Positions 13,999 to 15,884 of a stretch of 15,884 nucleotides of DNA are shown one piece after another. This DNA comes from DATIJJ01 sp964612855 (GTDB lineage Bacteria > Pseudomonadota > Gammaproteobacteria > DSM-16500): NCBI GenBank assembly GCA_964612855.1, contig CAZTDR010000058.1:1-15884 (forward strand), in the 5' to 3' direction. The stretch's first letter is position 1; every line of letters starts with the position of its first letter. A model generated the notes under the pieces. That model was not told the origin of the DNA. It was given only the letters and a program-made list of their open reading frames with translations, and did no database searches. The translations under genes and the position numbers were made by a program.

Positions 13999-14856
13999 TT
14001 AATTCCTAACTACTAAATTACGAAAACGGGGAATCATTAAGGTTAGAATAATCAGTCCCGCTGTCATTAAATTTAAATCGGATGCCTGTAAACCTAACGC
14101 GCCACTATTCAATGAAAAAACAATAGCCAGCCGAAACACAATAGCGCCAATCAAACAGGCGAAAAGACGCACGATGATGTTGGGCGAAATTAAAATGGCT
14201 TCACCAATAATCACAGAAGCAAGTCCTGAAATTAACGTGCCTGCACCTAATGAAATATCCGCAAAACCTTGTAATTGGGCGAACAAAGCGCCTGCCAATG
14301 CAACCAAGGCGTTGCTGAACGCCAATGTAATCACCGTCGCTTTGCCAATACGAATACCATAAGCACGGGATAAACGGGCATTGGTTCCAGAAGCACGGAT
14401 GGCCAGACCATATTCACTCAAGAAAAAAAGTGCCGTAAGCAAAATAATAAAAAGAACAATGCTAAGTAAAATAAATAAGGGTGAGAAATTCCCAGAAAAA
14501 AGTGTGGGTATATTTAACAATGCAATATTGGGTCCATGCATGATGCGAATATTAACGGAATACAACGCCGTCATGGTTAAAATACCAGCAAGCAACCCCA
14601 TGACACGCAAGTTCACATGGAGGTAACCTGTCACTATGCCAGCGATGGCACCTGCCAAAAAAGCCAATAACGTAGCAATTAGTGGATGAAATCCATGCAC
14701 TAACGCCCCGGCGGCAACGGCAGCCCCAAGGGGAAACGTACCATCCACCGTTAAATCTGGGAAATTAATAACGCGAAAAGTGAGAAAAATGCCAAGGGCA
14801 ACCAGGCTATAAATTAAGCCAAGTTGCAAGGCGCTGGATAAAACAATCATGGTCAT
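13999..14856 (-). CDS. ABC importer permease (BPD_transp_2 family, COG4120 type)
   Basis: A 285-residue inner-membrane protein with about eight to nine hydrophobic segments, of the branched-chain-type permease superfamily. The segment FLTFRVINFPDLTVDGTFPL near the N-terminus, GAIAGIVTGYLHVNLRVMGL in the first third, EYGLAIRASGTNARLSRAYG in the coupling region and SNALVALAGALFAQLQGFAD after it fit the COG4120 permeases closely. It would form the transmembrane channel for the ligand delivered by the upstream binding protein. ATG 14856 is chosen, with AAAGG about 10 bases upstream; the frame also opens with a TTG one codon earlier. It is separated from the binding-protein gene by 245 bp of repeat-containing sequence and is directly coupled to the ATPase gene. 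Confidence 0.91.
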   Translation of the reverse strand: MTMIVLSSALQLGLIYSLVALGIFLTFRVINFPDLTVDGTFPLGAAVAAGALVHGFHPLIATLLAFLAGAIAGIVTGYLHVNLRVMGLLAGILTMTALYSVNIRIMHGPNIALLNIPTLFSGNFSPLFILLSIVLFIILLTALFFLSEYGLAIRASGTNARLSRAYGIRIGKATVITLAFSNALVALAGALFAQLQGFADISLGAGTLISGLASVIIGEAILISPNIIVRLFACLIGAIVFRLAIVFSLNSGALGLQASDLNLMTAGLIILTLMIPRFRNLVVRN

Positions 14857-14947
14857 CAATAACTTACCTTTAAATGCAGGGTTAACTTATTTTTGCTGGC
14901 TACTTTATCATTCTCTTCTAACAATTTCATCCAAGACCCGCCAAAGC

Positions 14948-15067
14948 AAAAACGTAGGGTGGATTAGATGCGTTTTTTGCATCGTAATCCACCAAAACAT
15001 AATCAAATTGCCGCATTGTTTGGTGGATTACGATGCAAAAAACGCATCTAATCCACCCTACGTTTTT
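14948..15067. repeat. Inverted pair of palindromic repeats, GTAGGGTGGATTAG family, copies 3 and 4
   Basis: Two identical 43-bp units, ACGTAGGGTGGATTAGATGC onward at 14952-14994 and its exact reverse complement at 15021-15063, are separated by 26 bp. With flanking A5 and T5 the match runs from 14948 to 15067. Each unit folds alone (GGTGGATTA-GATGC with GCATC-GTAATCCACC over a T-rich loop), and the pair can also form one long cruciform. On the transcribed minus strand the structure ends in five T residues, like a partial terminator. It lies between the binding-protein and permease genes of one ABC operon. Confidence 0.8.
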
Positions 15068-15101
15068 CCTGGCATAAGAATTTATGGGTAAGCATACTGC
15101 G

Positions 15102-15884
15102 TTACCAATTGATGGTTGCTTTCTTGAGGAGGTCAGGTGGAATGAGGAGATGCAATTGTTTTGCCGTTGCCGTATTGAGGATTAAATCAATCTTAATAGG
15201 ATCTTCTACCGGCAATTCGCTGGCTTTTTTGCCTTGCAGAATTTTAACAATCATTTTTCCAGTTTGACGGCCTAATTGATACTCATCACACGCCAAACCT
15301 GCTAATGCGCCCATTTTTACCGCATCAAGATAGGTTGAAAAAACGGGAAATTTATTTTTTTGTGCAGTGTCTAACACAGCAGGCAGTGCCTGTGCGACGG
15401 TATTATCTTGTAACAATAACAACGCATCTGCTTTGCCGATCAAACTCGCTGTAGCAGCTTGCACATCGGCAGAAGAATTGACGCCGACTGCTTTAACAGC
15501 AATATTAAAATCCTTTGCTTCTTCTGTAATAATTTTTAATAAATCCACGGAATTTTCTTCGCTATAATTAACAAGAATACCGAGGGTTTTAATTTGCGGT
15601 ATGATTTTTTGGATTAAAGCCAGCTCTTGTTTGACAGGCGTCACATTCCGAGTGCCAGTAACATTATTATCAGGATGGGTTAAGTTCGTCACTAATTTCG
15701 CTTTAATGGGATCTGTCACGGTGGCGAAAACCACGGGAATGGAGGTTTTGCGCGCTGCATTCACGAGAGATTGTGCAGAAGGAGTTGCGATAGCGACCAT
15801 GATATCAGGCGCACCAGCCACAAAAGATTGCGCAATTTGAGCTGCAATCGCCATGTTACCTTGCGCATTTTCAAATAAAATTTT
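15102..15884 (-). CDS. ABC importer substrate-binding protein (ABC_sub_bind, COG2984 type), 5' end outside window
   Basis: The visible 260 residues form most of a periplasmic binding protein of the ABC_sub_bind (PF04392) family. The frame stays open through the right edge (KILFENAQGN precedes the first internal Met at 15854), so roughly the first 60-70 residues, including the expected signal peptide, lie outside. Conserved stretches are AIATPSAQSLVNAARKTSIP, VVFATVTDPIKAKLV, the family hinge VTGTRNVTPVKQELALIQKI, a second lobe beginning ADALLLLQDNTVAQALPAVL and the late motif CDEYQLGRQTGKMIVKILQG. It would capture the solute and deliver it to the permease encoded downstream. Members include TrpX-like tryptophan binders, but the ligand here is unknown. 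It is the first gene of the operon seen here; promoter not in view. Confidence 0.9.
   Translation of the reverse strand, partial: KILFENAQGNMAIAAQIAQSFVAGAPDIMVAIATPSAQSLVNAARKTSIPVVFATVTDPIKAKLVTNLTHPDNNVTGTRNVTPVKQELALIQKIIPQIKTLGILVNYSEENSVDLLKIITEEAKDFNIAVKAVGVNSSADVQAATASLIGKADALLLLQDNTVAQALPAVLDTAQKNKFPVFSTYLDAVKMGALAGLACDEYQLGRQTGKMIVKILQGKKASELPVEDPIKIDLILNTATAKQLHLLIPPDLLKKATINW

Overview
The window is AT-rich DNA from a Gram-negative bacterium, most likely a gammaproteobacterium. It carries kdsD (needed for Kdo in LPS), a periplasmic L,D-transpeptidase, a signal-peptide GDSL phospholipase of the Legionella PlaA/PlaC kind, a 17-kDa-surface-antigen-like secreted protein and dispersed palindromic repeats. 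The GDSL lipase, the IS1111-type transposase remnant, a candidate effector-like protein and a PmrA-box-like triple repeat together suggest Legionellales (Coxiella/Legionella relatives). That placement is an inference; no rRNA or other diagnostic marker is present.

Layout. 1-609: no intact gene, only remnants of two insertion sequences (the end of an IS1111/IS110-type transposase on + and the start of an integrase-fold transposase on -) and an 88-bp imperfect hairpin. 610-2807 (-): a proline-rich 65-residue protein joined by an ATGA overlap to a DUF255/YyaL thioredoxin-fold protein. 2814-3268: no convincing gene. 3269-4468 (-): a 399-residue unrecognised protein with two ~65-residue repeats in a disordered N-terminal half. 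4579-4762: a long palindromic MITE-like element. 4799-5140 (-): a secreted surface-antigen-like protein. 5283-6636 (+): GDSL lipase and YciI-like protein, a two-gene operon. 6916-7950 (-): kdsD, divergent from a two-domain methyltransferase at 8183-10225 (+). 10414-10626 (+): a cold-shock protein. 10691-11392 (-): an L,D-transpeptidase. 11796-13196 (+): a CAT-type amino acid permease, preceded by three CTTAA boxes at exact 11-bp spacing. 13251 to the right edge (-): an ABC importer of the COG2984/COG4120/COG1101 type, in the order binding protein (cut by the window), permease, ATPase, with a perfect inverted pair of palindromic repeats between the first two genes.

How the genes relate. Most are short, independent transcription units. 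Envelope functions are prominent (kdsD, L,D-transpeptidase, surface antigen, secreted lipase and perhaps the methyltransferase), along with nutrient uptake (APC permease and ABC importer). Three kinds of palindromic repeat sit between genes: a 43-bp 'GTAGGGTGGATTAG' family with four copies, a 'TTGTAGGGGCA' palindrome, and the 184-bp element. I see no complete mobile element, CRISPR array, tRNA or rRNA. The most notable items are the unrecognised repeat protein, the PmrA-box-like array and the repeat structures.
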